Translations under genes and position numbers: made by a program
In this document: one piece after another, positions 33,256-41,203 of the stretch
How positions within the stretch are numbered: the stretch's first letter is position 1
How the letters are laid out: every line of letters starts with the position of its first letter
Assembly (NCBI RefSeq): GCF_003544835.1
Contig: NZ_CP032099.1
Coordinates: 992,001-1,056,000, forward strand
Source: Aliarcobacter skirrowii CCUG 10374
GTDB taxonomy: Bacteria; Campylobacterota; Campylobacteria; Campylobacterales; Arcobacteraceae
Direction: 5' to 3'
Length of the DNA: 64,000 nucleotides
The notes under the pieces: model-generated
What the model was told of the DNA's origin: nothing
Databases searched by the model: none
The model's input: the letters and a program-made list of their open reading frames with translations, nothing else

Positions 33256-33624
33256 TTATTTGCTTAGTACAATATTTACAGCTTTTAATAGCTGATCAGG
33301 TACAAAAGGTTTAACAATCCATCCTGTAGCACCAGCTACTTTACCTTTTGCCTTCATCTCATCACTTCTTTCAGTAGTTAAAACTAAGATAGGAGTTTTT
33401 GAGTATTGAGGAATTTTTCTTAGTTCACTAACTAAATCAATTCCATCCATATTTGGCATATTTATATCTGTTATAATCAAATCGAAAGTAGCACTTTTTG
33501 CTTTTGCTAAACCATCTACACCATCAATAGCTTCAACAACATCAGTATATCCACCCTCATTTAAAGCATAGTTTAACATATCTCTTAACATTGTAGAGTC
33601 ATCTACTATTAAAAGCTTGGCCAT
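33256..33624 (-). CDS. cheY: Response regulator CheY
   Basis: Single-domain receiver of 122 residues that carries the signal from CheA to the flagellar switch. Acidic pocket D8/D9, phosphorylation site D53 in ITDINMPNMDG, conserved Thr in LVLTTERSD and Lys in IVKPFVP are all present. First gene of the cheY-A-R-D-B operon, with a predicted promoter just upstream. Its position at the head of the operon beside a receiver-less CheA identifies it as the chemotaxis regulator. Confidence 0.92.
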   Translation of the reverse strand: MAKLLIVDDSTMLRDMLNYALNEGGYTDVVEAIDGVDGLAKAKSATFDLIITDINMPNMDGIDLVSELRKIPQYSKTPILVLTTERSDEMKAKGKVAGATGWIVKPFVPDQLLKAVNIVLSK

Positions 33625-33652
33625 ATAAACCCCTTAATTATCTTCATTTAAA

Positions 33653-33658
33653 ATTTTA
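33653..33658 (-). promoter_or_regulatory. Predicted -10 element of the che operon
   Basis: On the minus strand, an all-T run followed by GGTACGATAGTAAAATTTT places a TAAAAT hexamer 28 bases before the cheY ATG. T-rich sequence upstream of a -10 box is the common promoter form in this phylum. The gap after pnp holds no obvious terminator, so read-through from pnp is also possible. Confidence 0.4.
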
Positions 33659-33700
33659 CTATCGTACCAAAAAAAATATTAATTTAATATTATTTATCCT

Positions 33701-35845
33701 CTAGTTTAAGCTCAATTCTATTCTATCTTTTTGTATTTTAAGCACTTTAACATCTATCTCTTGTCCAAGAGTTAATACATCACTAGCTTTCTCAACTCTT
33801 TGTTTTGATATTTTTGAGATATGCAACAATCCTTCACCACCTTTTTCAAGAAGAATAAATGCTCCAAAATCAACCAATCTCTCTACTTTCCCATGTACAA
33901 TTTCATCTACATTATATATTTTTTCAAAATCTATTTTATTGGTCTGCTTAAAAGAGTTTGAGTTATTTACTAAATCTTTGATAAACTCAGTAGCTTCGGC
34001 TATTTTTGAAGAGTCTTCGCCACTTAACTTAACAATACCATTATCTCTATCTAAATCTACATTTACACTATATTTTTCTATAATCTCTTTTATAGTAGAG
34101 CCACCTTTACCAATAACTATCATCATTTTTGAACTATCGATATTGAACTCTTCACTTTTTGGTAAAGCTAAGCTATCTGTTATATTTTTTGATGCTTCTT
34201 CCATTATATTTAAAATATGCACTCTACCCTCTTTTGCTTGTAAAAGTGCCTCTTTTAATACGCTTAACTCTATTCCCCCAAGTTTTATATCCATCTGTAA
34301 AGCTGTAATACCATTAACTGTTCCAGCAACTTTAAAATCCATATCACCATCATGATCTTCAAGTCCCATAATATCTGTTAGAATAGAGTATTTATCACCT
34401 TCAACAACCATTCCCATTGCAACACCAGCAACTAAGTTTGAAATAGGAACTTTTGCTGCTTTTAATGCTATTGAACCACCACAAACAGTTGCCATTGAAG
34501 ATGAACCATTTGATTCTAAAATTTCAGAAACCAATCTTACTGTATCTTTAAAGTTTGGATTAATAGTTGCCTCTAAAGCTTTTTTAGCTAAATTACCATG
34601 CCCTAGCTCTCTTCTTCCAACACCAAAAATAGGTTTTGCTTCACCAACACTAAAACCTGGAAAGTTATAATGTACCATAAAATTTTCCATAGATGTAGAT
34701 CTATCTGCTAAAACTTCATACATTTGACCATCTTTTGCTCCAGCAAGAGTTCCAATAACAAGTGCTTGTGTCTCTCCTCTTGTAAATAGGCAAGATGAGT
34801 GAGCTGAAGGAAGAATATTAGTCTCAATAGATATTGGTCTTACATCTTTAAGTCCTCTTCCATCTGCTCTTACTTTTTCATTTACAATCATCTGTCTAAC
34901 TATTTCTCTTTTTACAATATTAACAGCTTCATAAATTGTTGAAAACTCTAATTCATTTTTAAGGCAATAATCATTTTTTGATATCTCTTTTGCAAGCTCT
35001 TTTAATTCAACAGCTCTTTCACTTTTTGCTAGTTTTTTTATAGCCATTTTTATATCATTTGAGAAATTATCTCTTACATAATCAATTATCTCTTTAGCTA
35101 TTGAAAATTCAATAAGTTCAACATTTGCTTTTTGTTTACAAGCTTTTTCGAAATTTGTCTCATATGAAATATTTGCTTTTTTTAGTGCTTCTTGTGCAAA
35201 AGCTATAGCATCAACTAAAACAGACTCTTCCATCTCATTTGTAAGATGTTTTGAATCATTTAAAGAAGATATTGTTTTCATCTCAATCATCAACAACTCT
35301 TCTTTTGAACCAGCTATAAATAGATCTAAAGTCGATTTTTCTAAATCTTCTTTAGTTGGATTAATTATTAAATTTTCATCTATTTTTCCAACTCTAACTC
35401 CACAAACAGACTTTTTAATAGGTAAATTTGAAGTATAAAGTGCTGCATTAGCTGCATTTAAAGAGATTGCTTGTAAATCAACATCTTTATCAGAACTTAA
35501 AACCATAACTGTAATTGTTGTTGGATAAACAAAACCTTTAGGAAAAAGTGGTCTTAAACTTCTATCTATAACTCTTGAAGTTAATGTTTCAAAATCACTT
35601 GGTTTTCCTTCTCTTTTGATAAATCCTCCAGGCAGTTTTGCTGCAGCATAAGTTTTTTCAATATATTGAACAGTTAATGGAGTAAAATCTTCACTAACAG
35701 GATTATCAAATTCAGATGCAACAGTTGCTAAAACCACACAATTTCCTACTTTAACAAGAGCAGAACCATTTGCTTGTTTTGCTACTTTTTCAAACTCAAA
35801 AATCTCTTTTTGTCTATTTAATTCCAATTCGCATACTATTGCCAT
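33701..35845 (-). CDS. pnp: Polyribonucleotide nucleotidyltransferase
   Basis: Phosphorolytic 3'-5' exoribonuclease of RNA turnover. The 714-residue protein has two RNase PH domains (about 1-230 and 310-540, with the SSSMATVCGGSIAL active-site block), a KH domain (MMIVIGKGGSTIKEI, near residue 570) and a C-terminal S1 domain (VHGKVERLVDFGAFILLE, near 650). Complete and of normal length. It lies 6 bases downstream of the phosphoribosyltransferase gene in the purD-to-pnp run. Confidence 0.95.
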   Translation of the reverse strand: MAIVCELELNRQKEIFEFEKVAKQANGSALVKVGNCVVLATVASEFDNPVSEDFTPLTVQYIEKTYAAAKLPGGFIKREGKPSDFETLTSRVIDRSLRPLFPKGFVYPTTITVMVLSSDKDVDLQAISLNAANAALYTSNLPIKKSVCGVRVGKIDENLIINPTKEDLEKSTLDLFIAGSKEELLMIEMKTISSLNDSKHLTNEMEESVLVDAIAFAQEALKKANISYETNFEKACKQKANVELIEFSIAKEIIDYVRDNFSNDIKMAIKKLAKSERAVELKELAKEISKNDYCLKNELEFSTIYEAVNIVKREIVRQMIVNEKVRADGRGLKDVRPISIETNILPSAHSSCLFTRGETQALVIGTLAGAKDGQMYEVLADRSTSMENFMVHYNFPGFSVGEAKPIFGVGRRELGHGNLAKKALEATINPNFKDTVRLVSEILESNGSSSMATVCGGSIALKAAKVPISNLVAGVAMGMVVEGDKYSILTDIMGLEDHDGDMDFKVAGTVNGITALQMDIKLGGIELSVLKEALLQAKEGRVHILNIMEEASKNITDSLALPKSEEFNIDSSKMMIVIGKGGSTIKEIIEKYSVNVDLDRDNGIVKLSGEDSSKIAEATEFIKDLVNNSNSFKQTNKIDFEKIYNVDEIVHGKVERLVDFGAFILLEKGGEGLLHISKISKQRVEKASDVLTLGQEIDVKVLKIQKDRIELSLN

Positions 35846-35851
35846 ATTTAT

Positions 35852-36511
35852 TTATCCTTCATTTTTAATTTTTTCAATATCTTCTATAGTTAAACTATTT
35901 AAATTTTCATAATAAAAGTTACCCTCTATATAGTGATCTAAATTTTTTACATAATATAGATCATCTGTAATTGCATCAATTGCTTTTATACTAGTGGTTG
36001 ATAGAATAGGAGTTGCTACACTAATAGACTTAACTTTTTGATTTATAATAGTTTTTATGCAAGCCATCATAACCAAACCAACATTTACATCTTCATCAAC
36101 TATTAAAACATTCTTACCGTGTAATTTTTGTAATCTCTCACCTGCTCTAAATTTAAAGATATTTGGTCTTATTTTATTTTCAAAAATCTCTTTTGAGTAC
36201 AAATATATTAAATCTAGATTTATATCAAATGATTTTACAAGCTCTTCATGTATTAAAACCTCTTCTAACTCTGTTACAACAGCTATTTCACACTCATCAT
36301 TATTTGGAGCATAAATTTTTTCATTAAACATTATTTCATATTTTGCATTTAATGCTTCTGCAACAATTTTAGCAATTTCATAACCACCATAAGAACTAGA
36401 TATTACAATCCACTCTTCAAGTCTCATTGAATCAAGTGGAAGAACTTCAAGAAGTTGCTTTGCAGCCTCTTTTCTATCTTTGAAAAATATTTTATCTTTG
36501 CTCACTATCAT
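35852..36511 (-). CDS. Phosphoribosyltransferase-family protein
   Basis: A 219-residue protein of the PRT fold. The diphosphoribosyl-binding motif is recognisable as NVLIVDEDVNVGLVMMACI, where the usual pattern is VLLVDD with T-G-T following; the second acidic residue is kept but the phosphate-binding Thr/Gly are changed to NVG. It could be a degenerate PRT with a regulatory role or bind another nucleotide. The ATG at 36511 (20-base overlap with lptD) is preferred to one at 36541; a GTG at 36505 is also possible. Always between lptD and pnp here and, from memory, in related genomes. Confidence 0.8.
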   Translation of the reverse strand: MIVSKDKIFFKDRKEAAKQLLEVLPLDSMRLEEWIVISSSYGGYEIAKIVAEALNAKYEIMFNEKIYAPNNDECEIAVVTELEEVLIHEELVKSFDINLDLIYLYSKEIFENKIRPNIFKFRAGERLQKLHGKNVLIVDEDVNVGLVMMACIKTIINQKVKSISVATPILSTTSIKAIDAITDDLYYVKNLDHYIEGNFYYENLNSLTIEDIEKIKNEG

Positions 36512-38624
36512 ATACCTTATAATTTTGACTAATTCCACCAATTGGTTTTAAAACTAAAGTAGCATAAACTATATCCTGTTCTCTACTTCTATAACTACTA
36601 CTTGAAGTTGGAATTATCTCTCTTTCATACCTTAAATCTAAGCTCCAACAGCTCTCATTTATAGAAAAACCAACTCCTTGTCTATTTCTAATCTTCTCTT
36701 GCAAATCATAATTTTCATAATATCTCATTGAATAATATTTATTAAAATTATATTTTGCATCAAGCCTAAAAGATTCTAAGTCATCTCTACTAAAAAACTC
36801 ATTATTAGTTTTTACAGAGCTATAATAACCACTTGTTACACTAAAGTTTTCAAAATCAAAAGTACCATCAAGACTAGTTTCAACTATCTTTTTATCTTCA
36901 GCATTATATACAACTTTACCAGAAAAAGTTGTATTTTTAAAATTAATTCTTAAATAATTCTCCAAATCTTGAAGTTTAGCATTATCACTTTTATCATAAT
37001 AAATACTTTGACTCAACTGGTGATTAATAATCTGCTTATGACTATTTTTGGCATAAATAGATTGATTTAATCTTAAAATAGCTCTTTTTTTATTTTGAAT
37101 AGTTGGAAATGTTTTTAGCTCTTCAAACTTTGCTAAATCATTCTCCTCTTTTACTGTTACATTGTATAAATCTCCATCTTTATGAAGATTATCTGGTATT
37201 TCATAATTAAAGCTTAAATTCATACTATGAATATAGTTTTTATAAGGCTTTATCAAATCTGTACCAACTTTAAAAGTAGTTAAATTTTGTATTAAAGTAC
37301 CATCTTCATAGTTAATATTTGAATTGTTGTATCTGTAACTAGTAAATAGTGTTTTATTATCAACTCCTATATAGATATAATCATTTAAAATATTTCTAGT
37401 ATATCCAATAGGTATATTTAAATTATAAACTTGTGATTCAAGACCTTTTTGTCTAGTAAAGTTTTGATATTTTAAATCTGCTGAATATATTAAATTATTT
37501 GTAAATAAAGCTTTATTATATGAGTGTAGCTGAACTTGAGGAAGCTCTTGCATAGTCGCATCATTGCTATTTGCTTGAGTATCTATATAATATTTTAAAT
37601 AAGTACCAGCATAATAGTTTGGAGTATTAAAATAGTAATTTAATTTAGATTCTACATTTCGATCTGTTGAAACACTTCCACTAATTTTTTCAAGTTCAAT
37701 ATGTTCAATATCATTTAAATAGTTCAAAGATGCGTATGTTCCATCTTGATAAACACTATTTTCATCTGTTAAAATATATTTTTGCTCATAATCTAAATTT
37801 GCTCCATAATGTTGATTACTTTGAAGTTCTCTATCCTTTACATAAGAGTCACTCTCTTTAAAGTAACCCATTTTAATTCTAAGCATACTATTTAAAGTGT
37901 TTGCATATCTATAAGTACCATAAACTCCATATCCTCTTTGAGTTCTTACTTGAGGAGATAGTTCAAAATCATAATTACTTGCGGGTGCTATAAATATTGG
38001 CTGAGAGTATAAAAGTCCTTCTTTCTTAGCATAACCAATAGTTGGAAACAAAAGTCCTGTTCTTCTTGTTGTATCTGTTGGAAAACCAAAATATGGTAGA
38101 TAAAACACAGGAACATCTTTTATGTATAATCTTGTATTAAAGGTATTTATCCACATCTCTTTTGTGTCATAATTACTACTAGTTGCTTTAATACTCCAAG
38201 CTGGATCAAAACAGTCGCAAGATGAAATTATTGAATCAATAAGCTCTAATTTCTCTTTCTCTTTTGTTAACTCTTTCGCATTTACCCAAATATTTGTACT
38301 CTCATCTAATAAAAATATAGGTTCTTGTAAAGCTGTATCATTTTTCATATCCAAATAAGCATAATTACTTTGTGTTTGAATTTTGTTATCTTTTATTATT
38401 AAAACATTTCCAAAGAGTTCTAAACTCTCTTTATCTCTATCGTATATTAATTTATCGGCACTAATATAATAAGATGGTGAATATGCTATAACACTATTAG
38501 ATGCTATTATAGTATTATCTTTTGCCTCTATATTTTTTGCAACCAATTGAAGTTTCTCTTTTTTTTCATTTCCATAGGAAAAATTAAAGAGTAAAAATAT
38601 AATCAAAAATAAATTTTTAAGCAT
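36492..38624 (-). CDS. lptD: LPS-assembly outer membrane protein LptD
   Basis: Forms the outer membrane pore that inserts lipopolysaccharide at the cell surface with LptE. The 710-residue precursor has a signal peptide (about 1-18), an OstA/LptA-like beta-jellyroll (about 25-130: LVAKNIEAKDNTI, LELFGNVLII) and a large barrel domain (SCDCFDPAWSIKA, then tyrosine-rich strands to the end). Cysteines exist in both the N-terminal (SCDC) and C-terminal (ESCWSLDLRYE) parts, as needed for the interdomain disulfides. It overlaps the RDD gene by 8 bases. Confidence 0.93.
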   Translation of the reverse strand: MLKNLFLIIFLLFNFSYGNEKKEKLQLVAKNIEAKDNTIIASNSVIAYSPSYYISADKLIYDRDKESLELFGNVLIIKDNKIQTQSNYAYLDMKNDTALQEPIFLLDESTNIWVNAKELTKEKEKLELIDSIISSCDCFDPAWSIKATSSNYDTKEMWINTFNTRLYIKDVPVFYLPYFGFPTDTTRRTGLLFPTIGYAKKEGLLYSQPIFIAPASNYDFELSPQVRTQRGYGVYGTYRYANTLNSMLRIKMGYFKESDSYVKDRELQSNQHYGANLDYEQKYILTDENSVYQDGTYASLNYLNDIEHIELEKISGSVSTDRNVESKLNYYFNTPNYYAGTYLKYYIDTQANSNDATMQELPQVQLHSYNKALFTNNLIYSADLKYQNFTRQKGLESQVYNLNIPIGYTRNILNDYIYIGVDNKTLFTSYRYNNSNINYEDGTLIQNLTTFKVGTDLIKPYKNYIHSMNLSFNYEIPDNLHKDGDLYNVTVKEENDLAKFEELKTFPTIQNKKRAILRLNQSIYAKNSHKQIINHQLSQSIYYDKSDNAKLQDLENYLRINFKNTTFSGKVVYNAEDKKIVETSLDGTFDFENFSVTSGYYSSVKTNNEFFSRDDLESFRLDAKYNFNKYYSMRYYENYDLQEKIRNRQGVGFSINESCWSLDLRYEREIIPTSSSSYRSREQDIVYATLVLKPIGGISQNYKVYDSEQR

Positions 38625-39048
38625 CTACAACCAGCGTTTTACCTGTAAAATCGTGAAAAGTTTTTCTTCCATCATTAAAAAAAGCTATTGCAAAACCTAT
38701 ATAGTAGAATAGTTCAGATATTACTCTTCCAACTGATCTTAAAAAAGATTGAAAAAATGTAACTCTTCCCCAATGATTAGCATCAATCACTCTAACTTTT
38801 GCTAATCTTTTACCTAAAGTTTGACCATAATACCAAATAAAAAAAGTATGATATATAATCTTTAATACCAATAAAGGTAATACAAGAGTTGATAAAAGTG
38901 ATATTAATGCTTCTGTATTATTACCAGCAGCAACAATACTATCCCAATAAACTAAACTTATAAGTAGCGTAACTATTAAATCATCAATTACAAAAGCAAA
39001 AGCTCTAGAACGCATAGAAGCTAACTGTAAATTCTCACTATTTTGCAT
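38617..39048 (-). CDS. RDD family membrane protein
   Basis: A 143-residue membrane protein with three hydrophobic segments and the RDD signatures: R-x-x-A-F-x-x-D-D (RSRAFAFVIDD, residues 14-24) and WYYGQTLGKRLAKVRVID (residues about 73-90). The family has been connected to ion or organic-solute exchange in some bacteria; function here unknown. Located between purD and lptD with short gaps. Confidence 0.87.
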   Translation of the reverse strand: MQNSENLQLASMRSRAFAFVIDDLIVTLLISLVYWDSIVAAGNNTEALISLLSTLVLPLLVLKIIYHTFFIWYYGQTLGKRLAKVRVIDANHWGRVTFFQSFLRSVGRVISELFYYIGFAIAFFNDGRKTFHDFTGKTLVVDA

Positions 39049-39057
39049 TTTAAATCT

Positions 39058-40326
39058 CTATTTTAAAGCTTGATATGCAATATCTGATCTAAACTTTTTA
39101 CCATCAAAAGATATTTCCGAACTAAGTAAATAAGCTCTATCTCTAGCCTCTTTAATACTATCTCCAATTGCAACACAAACAGCAACTCTTCCTCCTGTTG
39201 CTATAAGATTTCCATCTTTTTTTTCAACACCAGCAAAAGAGATATGACTATTTTCTAAAAGCTCTTTATCAACGATATTTGATAAAGATATAATTGAAGG
39301 GGCAGAAGAGCTATATGGATAGTTGGCACTTGCCATAACAACACCAACTGCAAACTTATTTTTAAACTTAATATCAAGCTTATCAAGCTGTTTTGTTGCT
39401 CCATAATAGAATAGTTCAGAAACTTTTGATTCTATCAAAGGCATTAAAATCTCACACTCAGGATCACCAAATCTAACATTGTATTCTAAAACTATTGGTT
39501 CACCTTTTACAACCATGATACCAATAAATAAAACACCTTCAAATGGTGCATTCTCTTCTTGCATCCCTTTTAATGTTGGCTTAATTACTCTCTCTTCTAT
39601 TTTTTTATAAATATCATCATTTACCAAAGGAGTTGGAGCATATGCACCCATTCCGCCTGTATTTGGTCCAGTATCCCCATCACCTACTCTTTTATGATCT
39701 TGAGCAGCTGGTAAAACTTTATAGTTTTCACCATCACAAATTGCAAAAACTGAAAGTTCATAACCATCTAAAAACTCTTCAACAATAACAGTCTCTCCTG
39801 CTTCGCCAAAACTACTACCATTTAACATATCATCAACTGTATTTTTAGCCTCTTCTTTGCTTTGTGCAATAATTACACCCTTACCTCCACAAAGACCATC
39901 TGCTTTTACAACTATTGGAAGATTTTTCATATTATCAATAAAATCATAAGCATCTTTTTTATTAGATGTTTCAATAAATGCTGCTGTTGGTATATTATAC
40001 TTTTTTAATATATTTTTCATATAAGCTTTTGAACCCTCAAGTTGAGCAGCTTTTTTAGAAGGACCAAAAATAGTTAAACCCTCTTTTTTAAATATATCAA
40101 CAACACCATCTACAAGTGGAGCTTCTGGTCCAACAATCGTTAAATCAATACAATTTTCTTTTGCAAATTTTGCTAAATCATTATAATCTTTTATATTAAT
40201 ATTAGTTCCTAAATCAGAAGTTGCACCATTTCCTGGCATAAAATATAGTTTGTGTGAATTCTCTTTTTTAAGTGCTAGTGCTATAGAGTACTCTCTACCA
40301 CCACTTCCAAGTATTAATATATTCAT
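39058..40326 (-). CDS. purD: Phosphoribosylamine-glycine ligase
   Basis: ATP-dependent ligation of glycine to phosphoribosylamine, step 2 of purine synthesis. The 422-residue protein begins MNILILGSGGREYS, with ATP-grasp blocks KADGLCGGKGV, VEEFLDGYELSV, DGDTGPNTGGMGAY and YNVRFGDPECE. The ATG at 40326 was chosen over one 45 bases upstream because only this one aligns with the family start and has a site (AAAGGGA) at the right distance. The probable 6S RNA lies immediately upstream. Confidence 0.94.
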   Translation of the reverse strand: MNILILGSGGREYSIALALKKENSHKLYFMPGNGATSDLGTNINIKDYNDLAKFAKENCIDLTIVGPEAPLVDGVVDIFKKEGLTIFGPSKKAAQLEGSKAYMKNILKKYNIPTAAFIETSNKKDAYDFIDNMKNLPIVVKADGLCGGKGVIIAQSKEEAKNTVDDMLNGSSFGEAGETVIVEEFLDGYELSVFAICDGENYKVLPAAQDHKRVGDGDTGPNTGGMGAYAPTPLVNDDIYKKIEERVIKPTLKGMQEENAPFEGVLFIGIMVVKGEPIVLEYNVRFGDPECEILMPLIESKVSELFYYGATKQLDKLDIKFKNKFAVGVVMASANYPYSSSAPSIISLSNIVDKELLENSHISFAGVEKKDGNLIATGGRVAVCVAIGDSIKEARDRAYLLSSEISFDGKKFRSDIAYQALK

Positions 40327-40344
40327 ATTTTTCCCTTTATTATT

Positions 40345-40518
40345 TTTAAAACCCAAGTAGCCGATAACCATAAGGTGGCCCTAAAAGCCAAGTATATATA
40401 CAAGAGAATACTTTAGGAGCGTAAACAAAAGAAACGCTACACACTGTATAACTACAAATTTGTATAAAATAAAATATTATCGGACCCGCAAGTAATGGAA
40501 ATCCCGAACTACTTAGAA
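40345..40518 (-). ncRNA. ssrS: Probable 6S RNA
   Basis: A 230-base gap between hemD and purD holds a structured element with no ORF. Read on the minus strand, about 174 bases: closing stem AAGTAG/CTACTT, then GTTCG and TTGCGGG boxes, then stem CCGATAA/TTATCGG that folds the whole element into one long interrupted hairpin. The 5' half resembles E. coli 6S RNA around its GUUCGCAAGCGGG and CCGAUAUU segments. A strong promoter precedes it and purD follows it, an arrangement I recall for 6S RNA in Helicobacter and Campylobacter. 6S RNA binds the housekeeping RNA polymerase in stationary phase. Ends are approximate. Confidence 0.62.
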
Positions 40519-40524
40519 TTGGAG

Positions 40525-40530
40525 ATTTTA
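40525..40530 (-). promoter_or_regulatory. Predicted -10 element of the 6S RNA candidate
   Basis: On the minus strand, TTTTAATCTTTTTTAGATAAAAT gives a T-rich upstream region and a TAAAAT hexamer, with initiation expected about 7 bases later near 40518. It lies between the hemD stop and the structured region, consistent with an independent transcript. The run is written here in two parts: T-rich TTTTAATCTTTT, then TTAGATAAAAT. Confidence 0.5.
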
Positions 40531-40559
40531 TCTAAAAAAGATTAAAATAGTAATTAAAT

Positions 40560-41201
40560 TTAAGCAATATTACTCAAAGCAAGTTTTACACACTCTTTAA
40601 CATCAGTCGTTGAACTAATTTGATAATCTTTTATATATTCTGGCAGATACAAAGCTGTTGTTTTACCAATAACAATTGCTTTAAAACTACTATGCCATGA
40701 AAATTTCTTAAAAAAACACTCAACACTTGAAGGAGATGTAAAAATTATAGTTGAATTTTTTTCTAAATCAATTATTTTTAAATCATCATTACAAGTTGTT
40801 TCATAAACTACAACTTCATCTAAATCTATACTATTTTCTCTTAAAATTTCTGGAAGATTTGATACTGTTTTCAAAGCTTTTAAATATAATACTTTTTTGT
40901 TTTTTAAATGAGGAATTAACTCATTTGCAAAATCATTTCCATGACCACTTTCTCCAACAAATGCTATGTTTGCACCAAGTTTTAAAGCCTCTTTTGCTGT
41001 TTTTGATGCTATTAAATATGATGGGATTTTTTTCCAATCAATACAATTTTTTTCCAATGAAAATATCGCATTTTTTGAAGTAAAAACCAAAGCATCATAT
41101 TTTGTAGTGTCAAGATTATAATTTAGACTTTTTACTTTAAAAACTTCTAAATTAACTACACCTTCAAAATTTTGATTATTTAAAAGATAGATTTTTGACA
41201 T
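40560..41201 (-). CDS. hemD: Uroporphyrinogen-III synthase
   Basis: Closes and inverts ring D of hydroxymethylbilane to form uroporphyrinogen III for heme and siroheme. The 213-residue protein is divergent, as the family is, but shows the diagnostic stretches YDALVFTSKNAIFSL near residue 35, and TIIFTSPSSVECFF near 150, plus AIVIGKTTALYL. Two Rossmann-like lobes are expected. It begins 2 bases after the der stop. Confidence 0.85.
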   Translation of the reverse strand: MSKIYLLNNQNFEGVVNLEVFKVKSLNYNLDTTKYDALVFTSKNAIFSLEKNCIDWKKIPSYLIASKTAKEALKLGANIAFVGESGHGNDFANELIPHLKNKKVLYLKALKTVSNLPEILRENSIDLDEVVVYETTCNDDLKIIDLEKNSTIIFTSPSSVECFFKKFSWHSSFKAIVIGKTTALYLPEYIKDYQISSTTDVKECVKLALSNIA

Positions 41202-41203
41202 AA

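Noticed and set aside
33939-34355. 138-codon plus-strand frame inside pnp
   Set aside because: Antisense shadow of a long, clearly coding gene; composition (Ser, Phe, Ile rich) is typical of such shadows.
40327-40559. Gap upstream of purD as tmRNA, SRP RNA, RNase P RNA or a purine riboswitch
   Set aside because: No GGA/GAAG SRP loop, no RNase P core motifs, no tRNA-like ends, no three-way purine aptamer; the long interrupted hairpin fits 6S RNA better.
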